From: Vandiemenella viatica
Lineage: Eukaryota; Arthropoda; Insecta; Orthoptera; Morabidae
Assembly (NCBI GenBank): GCA_031002005.1
Contig: CM061921.1
Span: 124,650,597 to 124,714,596 of the forward strand
Length of the DNA stretch: 64,000 bases
Reading direction: 5' to 3'
Shown here: piece after piece, positions 12,252-24,338 of the stretch
How the letters are laid out: each line of letters opens with the position of its first letter
Numbering within the stretch: the first letter of the stretch is position 1
Notes under the pieces: model-generated
What the model saw: the letters and a program-made list of their open reading frames with translations, nothing else
What the model was told of the DNA's origin: nothing
The model's database searches: none
Translations under genes and position numbers: made by a program

Positions 12252-12272
<21 letters not shown>
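10805..12272 (+). mobile_element. piggyBac-like element, left part, arm A
   Basis: Same insertion as in copy C, beginning at TTAA 10805-10808 inside the mariner. It runs to the (AT)n tract, where the palindrome turns. The right third and terminal repeat are missing from this arm, which shows the fold-back point is internal to the transposon. Confidence 0.88.

Positions 12273-12292
<20 letters not shown>
12256..12292. repeat. (AT)n microsatellite at the palindrome centre
   Basis: Alternating AT tract flanked by mirror-image sequence (AAACGAAATACAAAAT on the left and its complement on the right). In copy C the same tract (49421-49457) continues into non-palindromic piggyBac sequence instead. 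Confidence 0.95.
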
Positions 12293-12296
<4 letters not shown>

Positions 12297-13733
12297 TGTA
12301 TTTCGTTTAGTTTTAGAGGCGTTATAAATGTATATAATTATTACTATGCAGTACCCATGGTTAGTAATTCATTTTGTGTTATAAGCCTTGAAAAAATGGT
12401 ACAACACACAGTGATACATTATATGTTCTGCATTGGTTTCTCAACACACTTTCTGTTTACAACATACAGCGTATTTACGCATTGGCGTGCTCTTCTTTGA
12501 ATTTGCAATATGAATGAAATTTGGAAAATGTCTCCCAGTAAATCCTAGATGATATTCTTTATCAGAGCGTCTTCCATTGCTAGGTTCGTTCTGTTCTGTG
12601 GTATATGCTTCAACAACTTCTCTAAGGGGGCATCTATAAATTTCGTGAGGTGAAATAGGGGGGGGGGGAGTCCGGCGAAATATTACCAAGGGGAGAGGGG
12701 GTCAACGGAAATCTCACGTGAGATTTTTTGGACTGTGGAGCTAAAAAAAAGTCTACAAATGACGTGAAATACGATGTATTTTCTCGAAAAGTGCAGCTTT
12801 GGAAGGTTGAGACCTAAAAAAAAAATCTCAAAAAGTTGTGAGGGCGATTTCTAGTGAGCGGGGGGGGGGGGGGACTCACGGAACTGATCTTACAAGACGG
12901 ACCTGAGACAGATGAAACTCTGCAACTGGAATTTTTCGTCGGTTACTACTCGGTGAAGAGCGTGAGCATTTAAAATGCAGTGTTCGAGAATGTGGAAAAT
13001 GAACTTTTTAAACCAATTCATAGTGAAAATATAGTGTGAATGATTCTCGCGTATCTGTTGGTCTCATCAGCAATAGATATATGATATTCTGTTAGAAATA
13101 TCAGGAAAAATGACAAACTGCTGGAATGTTAACCTAATCCACACTTGTGTCCTGCAGCTTAATCGTCAACCACATGTGGTCAAACGCGTCACTAAGGCAT
13201 TCTCTTTTTCCACACATTTCACCCTCACTGTCGTAGCTTCAAATTCTGAAGAATATTCACATCTGGTGGAGACAAATGGTCATTTTCCACTAGCTGATGT
13301 ATAAGGCTTAGGAATATTACATCGAGATCCTATCGAAGGGTCATCACTGTCATCCATATCAAAGAGATCATATTCACTGTATTTCTAGTAAGAATCTCCA
13401 TTTCTTCCGCTGAAAAATACGACAGCGTGCCATTTTCTCAGCGAAAAACTAAAAGGAAAAGAGCAATACAAATTAGATCGCAGCTGCCAACGCTCAAGGG
13501 CTGAATGAGCAAAACAACTAACCACCATGGCTGGAAATATGGCTTCATGACCAGGCCGCTAAGAGGCTAGCGCGTTAACACGCGCAGAGCAGACAGGGAC
13601 CCGAGCGGCCCGACGTGATAACACGTATGGAGCACAGTCAGAACGGCAAGGCAGAGCGTGTATACACGTCTGGAACACCTGGGTGTAGTAGTAGCCACGC
13701 ACGTTAACACATCTGCAGCAGTCTAAGGGTTAA
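12272..13733 (-). mobile_element. piggyBac-like element, left part, arm B
   Basis: Inverted copy of 10805-12272, ending at TTAA 13730-13733. The homopolymer C/G runs have different lengths from arm A. Confidence 0.88.
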
Positions 13734-14732
13734 AGATGGCCACACAAAAATGCATGATGAACAACGGAGTGGGCGTCCTTCGGTCGTTAATGGAAGTTTG
13801 GTGCAGAAAGTGGGCAATAAGGTGAGAGAAAACAGACGCTTTACAATTTCCTCCTTGTGTGATGACTTTCCTAATGTTTCATGCAGTGTTTTGTATGGCA
13901 TTGTGACTGAGCACTTGAATTACCGAAAATTGTGGTCACGTTAGGTACCGAAAATGTTAACGGATGTGCACAAAACCAAATTAGGCAGTGCATTGACTTT
14001 CCTTGAGTGGTACCACAAGGATGGTGATGATTTCTTAAGCCAAATTGTTACGGGCAATGACACATGGGTGGCCTACGTCACACCTGAATCAAAGCAACAG
14101 TCCATGGAATGGCGGCATTTGGATTCACCCAAAAAAGTGAAGTTCAATCAAACAATTTGTGCCCAGAAAATCATGTGCACAGTTTTTTGGGACAGAAAAG
14201 GAGTATTGCTTGTGGAATTTCTGCCTCGTAATGAGACAATCAATGCAGCAGCTTATTGTGAGACATTGAACAATTTGCGCCATTCAATCCAGAATAAAAG
14301 ATGTGGCAAGTTGAGCAAGGGCATCGTTTTGCTACATGACAATGCCCGTCCACATGTGGCTCTTCAGACCAAAGATATCATCACATCTTTTCAATGGAAA
14401 CTCTAGATCATCCTCTGTACAGCCCTGATCTGGCTCCCAGTGACTACCATCTGTTCCTGCACTTGAAGAAACACCTGGGAGGTCACCGCCTTGAAGACGA
14501 TAACAAAGTCAAAACAGTTGTGATACTGTGGTTAACAAGTCAGGCGGCAGACTTCTGTGAGGAGGGTTTGCAAAAACTGGTACTACGTTATGTCAAGTTC
14601 CTCAATACTGAAGGGAATTATGTAGAAAAGTAGTGTAAGGTACAGGCTTTCATGTAAAAATAAAATTATTGAGATATATTTGCACGTTTTTTAATTTCAA
14701 AACGGTACTTACTTAAAAAAACATGCCTCGTA
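13730..14732 (+). mobile_element. Mariner element, C-terminal part, arm B
   Basis: Inverted copy of 9796-10808. It has the longest frames of the three copies for the second half: 13954-14406 (150 codons, from MLTDVHKTK to FQWKL) and 14394-14633 (LDHPLYSPDLAPSDYHLF to the terminal NYVEK). The frame joins the helix-turn-helix part only through a TAG at the linker tryptophan (WSR-stop-VPKML, about 13940). Ends at the terminal repeat, TA at 14731-14732. Confidence 0.9.
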
Positions 14733-17689
14733 GTTCAGGTATAAAATTTCCACACCCATCTATTTTGCCACTTATGGATTTTAATTTTAAATACTTCCCG
14801 TGTTTTTGGTAAATTATTCATCATCTTCTATGGTAATTTATTCCAATCCAAGACACCCTTCCCTCAGCATGTGCTCATGGACATTTGTTCCATTCTATGA
14901 ACTACTTCTAATTCTTAGGCCAATATCATTCTAAACCTCATCACCAATATCTACTGTGTGCACCTCCAGCACTCTTTACTTTATCTGTATCCACTGGCGT
15001 GTCCATTATGATTTCGATATCCACCCATTTTTGTCATGAGAAATTTACTGCCCCAAAATTAAGATGGAGTTCATGGGTAGTATAACTGTCCCTCCAAATT
15101 CAGGTCACAACAATCTAACCAATATGAGAAATGGCAAGCTGCAAAAGAACCCTTTTCAGCAATGTATTTGAATGCTCAATATGAAGCCAAATAATGCTCA
15201 AGCATTCCCACAAACCCCAAATTGTCTGTCCTATTTTGCTGAAAATACAGTCAGTATCTTCCACAACTAAAAAACTGAGGTCTTTACAAAGAAAATTACC
15301 TGTTTCCCTCTTCCTTTCACTAATAGAATATGATCTTCCTTTATTATATCTTTTGCCAAACCCTCCAAGATCTTTACTGGGTTTGAAAATGTTTCAGACT
15401 TCATAATCATAATCAAAATTGCACTTAACCATCTCACTAGTTTTCCTCCAATGACTGCTTCCTAGTGACAGTACTGTACTTTCCAGCACTTACTTTTTTA
15501 TATGTAAAATTTGAAAACCTATCTGCATTATCTCAGAATACATGGTTAAGTTTCAATTTGTCATTAAATGGATGGTGACAGTTAGAGTAAAATATGTCAG
15601 TATAACTTTCAGAAATATATGTTTAACTGTGATGAGGCTTTTTTTCTGATATGAAACACTTTAATGATAATATCAAAACAGTTAAGCCATCATAGTATTT
15701 GCTCATTTAGTTCCCAGCTTTTGGGCTGTCAATAATTAAACCATGGAAACAACCTAAATATAGAAAAATTTCAGTGAGTTCCACCTTAGCAAGTATTCAT
15801 AACAATATCTAATTAATCTTGACAGGTTTTTGGTTTTATAAAAACATTTGATATCATTACTCAAAAACAAAATCTTTTATCTGTGATGATAATAATTATG
15901 TCACACATATGGCAGTACTGAAATATTAGGATTTTCCAGTAGTATCCAGAAGGAGAAGGTAACATATATTGCTAAAAATATAAACACAGGAGGCAAATCA
16001 CATTCAATATGGGTAATAGTGAACTGTGATGTTTTTTGTGGACCATTGTTTAATGCTCCTAAATATAGCACACAGGCCACCTAGGCTGTAGCCTAGGGGC
16101 CCGCACCACATGCAAGTAGTATAGAGTATAGCCTATGGGCCCACAAAGACTAAATGTGGCCCTTAATATATTAAAGTAAACTCATAATTATTCTAGTAGG
16201 TAGTGAAAATAAAGCCCTTTTTTAGGTAACAAAATCTTATTACCAGACTCATTTGTTTTAAATCTTGAAGATACAATAAATGATAACCTAAAGACAAAAA
16301 AACTACTTACTTCAGTTCGAATAAATCAATTTTGGAAAACTATCAACTAAATATATTCATCATCTAGAATTAAAATGGAAAACAATCAGTGTACTAATTG
16401 ATTATTATTATTGATGAATTACAGTGGGCCTTTTAGCACAGTGTTAATTATCATGGGATTGTCTAAAGGGTTTCAGCTCAAGCTGGATATTTTGGGGCAA
16501 TGAAACCTTGAGAAATGCCTCTGAAGGTGAGATGGCGAGTGCAACTGGTTTGGAATGTAGAACATGGGAGAAGGTAAAATATGAGTTTCTGATGAGTCAA
16601 ACTTGTTTTTTTCTATCTATCTATCCCTGACAGAAGAGTAACTGGTCTTCAAGGTTTACGCTTCTTTAGAAGTCCATTTCCCCTCAAAATGCAATTAAAA
16701 GGGTTATAATCCCGTAACGGGGTAGTTTTCACTTGCATTATATCACGTAGAAGATTTTTTTTCTTATCTTGTATATATTGGCCAGAGCATGCCGAAACCA
16801 AGTTTTTGACCTCCTACACCCTCAGCACAATTTTCTGTGGCCAAAAAGCATCAAAATGATGATACTTTTTCCAGTTTTGCGTCTATAACTGATTCCTGAT
16901 GAGTCCTAGCAAGAAATACTATATTTACAATTTGAAAGAGGACAAAATTTCCTACAACTTTTGTAGTACAAACTTTTTTCTAAACTCAAAACTAAGCAAG
17001 CTACAGTTCTTCAAAAATCAGTCAAATTTCACACTTTTCGTAACAGTTGGATTTTTACCTACTTTGACACTCAAAATTACCTAAAACCCCTGTATAAATA
17101 ACTGATATATATGTATTTCTGTATAACATAGTATATATGTGTACTATATTTGATTACTGATGGTCAATTCAATAATCATATAGTATTGTTGGCTGGGAGA
17201 CCCTGAAGGATTGTTCGGCCGCCAGGTGACAGTGTTTTCGATATGCCGCGCAGTGCACTCCTTTGTGGCTATCTAACCTGACAAAGCAATAGTAACGGAT
17301 GTAGGGCACCTACAGCTTAAGGTAGAATCCAAACTACAGAATTGTTCTGACTTACTTCATGTTATGCAGCAAGCTGTGGCAACGCTGAACGTCAATGGCC
17401 TTTGAAAATTACTGCTGAGACCGGGATTTCTACCTCCGGTCAGACGCCTAAAGCAATGAGCTAACAGATCACTCTATTACTGATGATAATAGAGCGAAAA
17501 TAAATGTATAATGTTATGGGGCAAGGTTATTAAGTCATAATAAATTCGTAATAAGTTAAAAAACGGCCATAAATCGATTTCTTTTCCTTTTGGATTGTCC
17601 CGGCTTATCAATGAATTGTATCACATTCATCCATTGCATCAGGAACAGTTTCCTTGAGGTCGAAGAACTCTTCCTCTCCTTGATCTACT

Positions 17690-18930
17690 TTATTTCAGGA
17701 ATGTTTTCACGAGACAGGACAGAACAATTGTTGCAAGAAGCTGAACAGAGAAGTCCTGATTAGTGACAGCTTTATGGTGGTATACAAGGTTTCTTGCTGG
17801 AATATAATACAACTTTGGAGTAAACTCAGGTGCAGCACCTTTTATTATTGTTTTTTTCTTATGGCTTTTGAAATTGATGAGGTCAATAGAGGCACGATGG
17901 GATTGGTACAAGAACGGGAAGGATTTCGGCCATGGCCTTTTGAAGGAAGCATCCCGGCATTTGGCTGTTGTGATATTTTGAAATGGTCGAAAACCCAAAT
18001 CTGGATACCCGGACGGGGATTCGAACCAGCATCCTCCTGAATGCATTTATTATTGTAACTGGAATAAGACTGGATGAGCCTTTCCTTCATCCCCATGACA
18101 ATGTTTCTCGACCCTGCCATCCTTTACTTGGTGGTAAGTGCATACTGAGTGAAACGTTGTCGCATCAGATTTTGGTGGCATTTTTTGGGCAGAGTTCTTA
18201 AAAATTTCGTATCTTAGCTTTCCAATGTTCCACAAGAAATTTTTCACTACCATTCCAAGATGAGCTTTTCCCCTGCATTTTCTCCATATGCTAGTCTCTA
18301 GAGGCTAGGAGTGCTGAGAAGTTAGCATGCATGTTACTTTCAGATATGGTTGGTATTGAATGAGGCAGCAGAATTTTTCTTTCCCATAGCCGAAATATGC
18401 TGATATTGTATCACATCCAGCAAATGCATGGATGAAGAGGATATGTGTAGGTTCAAACTCGTGTTACCAAGGCCCATTAGCAAAATGAGAAAGCCAATAG
18501 ACTCATTTAGAATTATCACACTGTCAGATTTTGCTGCTTGGGAAATAGCTGCACCAACGATCAACCCAGCTACATCTTATTTGGCTGTTGATCTTGCCTC
18601 CTTGCCTGTTGATCTTGCCTCCTTCTTCAGTTTTTGCATTAGTATCAACATTACATGGTTCTTGCTGCTCTGATTTGCTGCATCAATGCAGCACTTGTTT
18701 CCTCACTGAAAATGATGTCTGCTGAAGTATCTGATGTTTTGAAACTACAAACATTTCAGATGACTTTATTTCTCTCTGCGCAGCATCACTTCGGTATCCG
18801 TCAAATATAACTGTGATGTTGGATCTATAGTTCGTTGTCAAATAGGCTTCATATTTTCACAGAAGCAGCCAAGGTTTAACTATGCCACATAACCTTATGC
18901 AGGAGGAATCATCGCATACAAATTTTTGTG
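17690..18930 (-). pseudogene. Same decayed gene, inverted copy in arm B
   Basis: Minus-strand copy. Most of the gene matches arm A, but the beginning (FDGY region, about 18680-18900) is altered. The 81-codon open frame present in A and C is broken here, consistent with the mosaic patch in this arm. Confidence 0.55.
17852..18045 (-). mobile_element. Truncated SINE, inverted copy in arm B
   Basis: Copy of 6475-6669 with the same 11-bp flanking duplication (17841-17851 and 18046-18056). Same insertion event, duplicated with the segment. Confidence 0.85.
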
Positions 18931-21118
18931 TGTGATGCAATCTTGAAGAGATTTAAATGCTTCATATAGCGACAATTTTTTCCTTGAAGTATGGACAAAT
19001 TCAAATGGAAAACATTGTTTCAATCCATTAAAACGGAAAAGAAATGGATTATGACTAATTTTTACTTATTATGACTTAATTTTGACTGCATAAATAAACT
19101 TTGTGCCATAACATTATGTTTTCATTTTGCAAATCCGTTTTTCAAACTGGTACAAATCCATCAGTAATAGAACGATGGTAGCTCAGTGGTTAAGTATCTG
19201 ACTGAGATGAAATACGTCTCAGCAGTGATTTTCAAAGCCATTCCCGAGCTTCAACTCTGCCACAGCTTGCTGTAATATGCTGTAAGCCAGAACGATTCTG
19301 TGGTTTGGATTCCACTTAAGCTGTAGGTTCCCTATATCTGGTACTATTACTTGGTCAGGTTAGACAGCCACAAAGGAGCATATTGCACGGAGTATCAAAA
19401 ACACTGTCACCTGGCGGCCGAACAATCTTCAGGGTCTCCCGGCCAACAATGCTATATAATTATTGAATGACCATCAGTAATCAAAGGATGGCACATATGT
19501 ATACTATGTCATTCAGAAATACATAAATATCAGTTAAATATACAGGGGTTGCAGGTCATTTTGGGCAACAAAGTAGGTAAAAACCAAACTTCTAGGAAAA
19601 GTGTGAAATTTGACTGATTTTCGGAGAACTGTAGCTCGCCTTTTTGAATTTAGAAAAAAGTTTGTACTATGAAATTTGAAGGAAATTTTGTCTTCTTTAA
19701 AAGTGGAAATATATTGTTTCTTGCTAGGACTAATCAGGAAAGATTTGTAGATGAAAAACTGAAAAAAGTATCAAAAGTCCTTAGATTTTGATTGGCCAAA
19801 AAAACAGATGACAAATATTGGCTGTGAAAAATACAAAAGATTCACTATTCCTGAATTCTGTGGTATTGCTACATGAAATGCCAGATTAATTAGAAATAAA
19901 TAATTGAGGAATATATAAGAAATATAAGTGAAATACATAAATGAAGTTGGGATATGAGAAATCAAGGCACTGGTTATCAAATATATATACTGAATGAGAG
20001 ATGACAAGATGTTAAACATAGACATAATGCTTGGATGGTGCAACATAAGAACGAATGTGGAATGTAACATTTCTGCAATTGTTACACCTAATCCTTGTAA
20101 ACAGAAAAACTAAAAAGGCACAAAGTCACAGTTATAAATCATCTAACAACTGATTCATTAATTATGGCTGATTGGGAAAAGGTAAGGGATGGGAGGAATT
20201 CAAACTGTAAACAACAATGTGTGAGCAATGGAAGGTGAAGATTAATCTAGAAAAGAAAAATGATATAAAAAATGAATCCAATAATGAGGGAAGCAGGATA
20301 GTGATGAACACAAATATACAAGCACAAAAAATACAATATTTCCACGGCGAAGCTTATTCTTGCAATTACATTATGCTGTTGTGAGGGGATCAGATGTGAT
20401 CACTTACATCAAGAATAAAGGGACCATACCAAGGGATAGGGTGGTAAAAGCTGAATCAATAATCATCACAAAAGTGTTAAATACAAGGTGATATAAATAG
20501 GTAGAAAAATTTCAATAATGAAAATAAAAATAATCTAATCACAAGAATGAGGTTCGCCACCAAAGTATTGCATTGTTTTTTGATCATCTATTTTTATTCT
20601 GTTGCCGCTCTCCTGTCTTTAACCATGAATAGTGCTGTGCTCATTTTATGTACCTTCCTCTTTCCACTTTTTTAAACCATTTCCCTCGTCATTATTATTG
20701 TAAAAGGATAATACAGAGCTGTTAAAACTTGATGCATACTACAAATTATACATTTATAAATTATACCGTAAACATGGAATTTAAGCTAAAGAAATACACC
20801 AACAATAGCAAGCAAATTCCTGCATGCTCAAAGCTTGGTGGTATATGACACCAATGAATGGTTTTGGTTTTGAGTGAATTAAGGAAGTTACCAAATAGAT
20901 AGTTTGGATATATCTATGAAGCAGGACATTTGTTATAAGTATAACCGATGACATACACTTAGGGGGAAAGTTGCATATTACAATAATTTACAAGAATTCA
21001 TGGAAATAGTACCATATAAAAACAGTTTCTTGTAATTATCTTTTATGTAATTCAGTCAACCTGACTGCTCACATTTATCAATATTTTTTAAATGAATGCA
21101 ATTTTTCTTGGCGTTGTT

Positions 21119-22243
21119 TATTTATAAACGTTTCTTGGGAAACAAACCAAGTAATGTTATTATTGATGCACAATATTTCGGCGACATAAATTTCCATCAC
21201 AATCTTTAGGTGCAGTTGTAAGCCTTGAAGTCTGCCTTGAGCGCGTTGTTTGAAAACTGGCTGGCAACGACAGATGTTGTTATGTTGCCTAGCAGCATCT
21301 CAGACATCATTAGATGCCCACGGAACACAAAAGGCAGAGTGTTGGTGACGTGCAGCCTCAATATCAGGAATCCATGGAACAATTATCTGGAACCCACAAT
21401 CCCTGTTAACCAAATCAGATGCGAGGCGAATTTCAAACGATTCTTTATTGATGCTGTCCCAGAAGTCTCTCGCATGTGTCAGCACCTTAGTCGCTTCAAA
21501 ATCGAATCCATACAGATACAGCTGGCATTCCTGGAAATAAAACGCAGGCCTAATAACCACAATAATGGTCCACACGATAACGTTGCCTTCTTGCCGTACT
21601 CTGGTGCCACAACATCAGAAGGGTCCTGGCAAGAAATGGCATTAAGACCATTTTCCTACTACCACCAAAATTAAGAAACATTTTGTGGTCTCAAAAAAAT
21701 GACCTTGCGCTTCGTACACCGGGAGGGGGAGTTTATTGCATCCTGTGTTAATGTGGAAAGAAATACATCAGCGAGACGATGCGGTGTGTTAAACAATGTT
21801 GTATTTAACAAACCCAAAATATTCATCTGGGGCAAAAAGACAAATCCGTGGTGGCGGAACATAGTTTGACAGAAGGACATGGATTCGATTTTGCAGCAAC
21901 TAAGGTGCTGACACATGCAAGAGGCTTCTGGGACAGCGTCATTAAATAAGCGTTTGAAATTCGCCTTGCCACTGATTTGATTAACAGGAATTGTGCGTTC
22001 CAGATAAGTGATGCATGGATTCCTGTTATTGAGGCTGCTCATCACCAAAGCTCTGCTTTTTGTGTTCCATAGGCGTCTAATGACGTCTGAGATGCTGCTA
22101 GGCAATATAACAACGTCTGTCATTGCCATGCAAGTTTTAAACAACACGCTCAAAGCAGACTTTAAGGCTTACAACTGCACCCAAAATATTGCGCATCAAT
22201 AATAATATTACTCAGTTTATATCCCGAGAAACGTTTATAAATA
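21119..22243. mobile_element. Fold-back element 1, copy in arm B
   Basis: Inverted copy of 2232-3356, also 1125 bp, with both termini intact. It is close to identical to arm A, including the minus-strand Penelope-like tail (about 21119-21510 in this orientation). Confidence 0.7.
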
Positions 22244-22553
22244 TTTTTTTATTTTTATTAATGACTATACAATACAACTCTGTATTATACTACATGTGTG
22301 TTTTATTGAAATATTTCTATAGGTTACTTACTACTTGCAAACATTGAACCAAATTAGCTGTGATATATTTAATTTATTTCATAAAGTCTTACCCTTGGAT
22401 ACCAAAATTTAAATAATTTTTATTAATTCCTGAGATAATTTACATGTGATACTAACTGTTAAGTATCAAAGCATATTAAATTGTACTGTGATGTAACCTA
22501 CTGGATTTAGTACATATATTTGTATCAGAAAAGTAATAAACAATGTCACTTAC

Positions 22554-22786
22554 TGCCAGACTCCTTTGTCAATATTAACATCTACTCCAAGTGCAAGAAA
22601 ACTCAACTTCTTTTTTGGATTCTTGTAAAAAAAATCTGTTTCAATATTCTTTGAGAACTCAGGTGTCTCTAGTATCCCTTTGACTTCCAACATCATATCT
22701 TCCATGTAAATCCAGACCCAATGTCCTTCAAGACTTCCCTTCAGTTGAGGAAGACTGATGGCTAATTTTGAGAATCCATTACCCCT
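22554..22786 (-). CDS. Candidate host exon, inverted copy in arm B
   Basis: Reverse-complement copy of the 233-nt exon at 1689-1921, with acceptor and donor both preserved (donor complement ACTTAC at 22548-22553). It carries no independent evidence beyond the duplication. If the palindrome is an assembly product, this exon does not exist separately. Confidence 0.5.
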
Positions 22787-23338
22787 CTGAAAACTTCAAA
22801 TATGTTTCCTGTCATTAATTTTATAAATTTCATGAAATAAAATCTATAAACATTTAAACTGTATTTTGTACTAATTTCCTTTACCCAACAATTAAAACAT
22901 TTATTGATTATAATAAACCTACTCTTTTACTTGAAAACTATGGAAAATAAAATAAAATGAGGGTACGTTTTACATGGTGGTATTGATCAAGTTTTTGATT
23001 TTTGGAATTTGAAAATGATTACATGCCACAAGGCAACACATTATTAAATTACAGCACATATCAGTTGTAATAATAGTGATTGCTGAAAGGCAAGCTACAT
23101 CAGTTACTATAGGTTCTGTCAGGTATCTTATAAGTTTTGTGACTGCTTAGCAAAATTTGTTCTCAGAACCACGAGTTAGATTGAATTGAATTGCATATCA
23201 TTTCTAAAGTCAGTTACTAAGTTAACTCAAGCTAGAAATCGGGTTTTTATAGTTTTGAGGAAGTATTAGAATGTGATAGAATTTTCTGTGGCATTAGCCT
23301 CAAGCATTCACTTGGAGTGATATATACAAAATTAATAA

Positions 23339-24338
23339 NNNNNNNNNNNNNNNNNNNNNNNNNNNNNNNNNNNNNNNNNNNNNNNNNNNNNNNNNNNNNN
23401 NNNNNNNNNNNNNNNNNNNNNNNNNNNNNNNNNNNNNNNNNNNNNNNNNNNNNNNNNNNNNNNNNNNNNNNNNNNNNNNNNNNNNNNNNNNNNNNNNNNN
23501 NNNNNNNNNNNNNNNNNNNNNNNNNNNNNNNNNNNNNNNNNNNNNNNNNNNNNNNNNNNNNNNNNNNNNNNNNNNNNNNNNNNNNNNNNNNNNNNNNNNN
23601 NNNNNNNNNNNNNNNNNNNNNNNNNNNNNNNNNNNNNNNNNNNNNNNNNNNNNNNNNNNNNNNNNNNNNNNNNNNNNNNNNNNNNNNNNNNNNNNNNNNN
23701 NNNNNNNNNNNNNNNNNNNNNNNNNNNNNNNNNNNNNNNNNNNNNNNNNNNNNNNNNNNNNNNNNNNNNNNNNNNNNNNNNNNNNNNNNNNNNNNNNNNN
23801 NNNNNNNNNNNNNNNNNNNNNNNNNNNNNNNNNNNNNNNNNNNNNNNNNNNNNNNNNNNNNNNNNNNNNNNNNNNNNNNNNNNNNNNNNNNNNNNNNNNN
23901 NNNNNNNNNNNNNNNNNNNNNNNNNNNNNNNNNNNNNNNNNNNNNNNNNNNNNNNNNNNNNNNNNNNNNNNNNNNNNNNNNNNNNNNNNNNNNNNNNNNN
24001 NNNNNNNNNNNNNNNNNNNNNNNNNNNNNNNNNNNNNNNNNNNNNNNNNNNNNNNNNNNNNNNNNNNNNNNNNNNNNNNNNNNNNNNNNNNNNNNNNNNN
24101 NNNNNNNNNNNNNNNNNNNNNNNNNNNNNNNNNNNNNNNNNNNNNNNNNNNNNNNNNNNNNNNNNNNNNNNNNNNNNNNNNNNNNNNNNNNNNNNNNNNN
24201 NNNNNNNNNNNNNNNNNNNNNNNNNNNNNNNNNNNNNNNNNNNNNNNNNNNNNNNNNNNNNNNNNNNNNNNNNNNNNNNNNNNNNNNNNNNNNNNNNNNN
24301 NNNNNNNNNNNNNNNNNNNNNNNNNNNNNNNNNNNNNN
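23339..24338. other. Assembly gap, exactly 1000 N
   Basis: A run of exactly 1000 unknown bases, the size of an arbitrary scaffold gap rather than a measured one. It separates the palindromic contig from the contig that starts inside a LINE reverse transcriptase. Any reading frame drawn through the gap is meaningless. Confidence 0.99.

Larger units (their letters stand above)
1..12272 (+). repeat. Arm A of an 11-12 kb palindrome (copy 1 of a triplicated segment)
   Basis: From the window start to the (AT)n tract near 12272 the sequence is repeated as its reverse complement in 12272-23338 and again directly in 37168-49457. Landmarks pair with an almost constant coordinate sum for A and B (2232+22243 and 3356+21119 both give 24475; 9796+14732 gives 24528) and a constant offset near 37165 for A and C. 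Differences are mostly single-base indels in short runs, as expected of noisy long-read consensus. The left limit is unknown because the window begins inside the copy. Confidence 0.95.
16835..19809. mobile_element. Long-inverted-repeat element 2, copy in arm B
   Basis: Inverted copy, about 2975 bp, shorter than A (3016) and C (3013). The part equivalent to the left arm plus the gene start (about 18850-19450) carries many substitutions and small deletions relative to A and C. Several of these match the opposite inverted repeat instead, for example CATCAGTAATAGA and GTCTCAGCAGTGATTTTC. Confidence 0.75.
12272..23338 (-). repeat. Arm B of the palindrome (inverted copy)
   Basis: Reverse complement of roughly 1137-12272. 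It ends at the 1000-N gap at a point matching about position 1137 of arm A, so the first 1.1 kb of the segment is missing here. Most of the arm is close to identical to A and C. The stretch at about 18850-19450 is clearly more divergent and looks mosaic between the two inverted repeats of the 3 kb element. Confidence 0.95.

Noticed and set aside
12127..12327. Frame running through the (AT)n tract
   Set aside because: It encodes an Ile-Tyr repeat from the microsatellite. The upstream part is the out-of-frame end of a piggyBac transposase.
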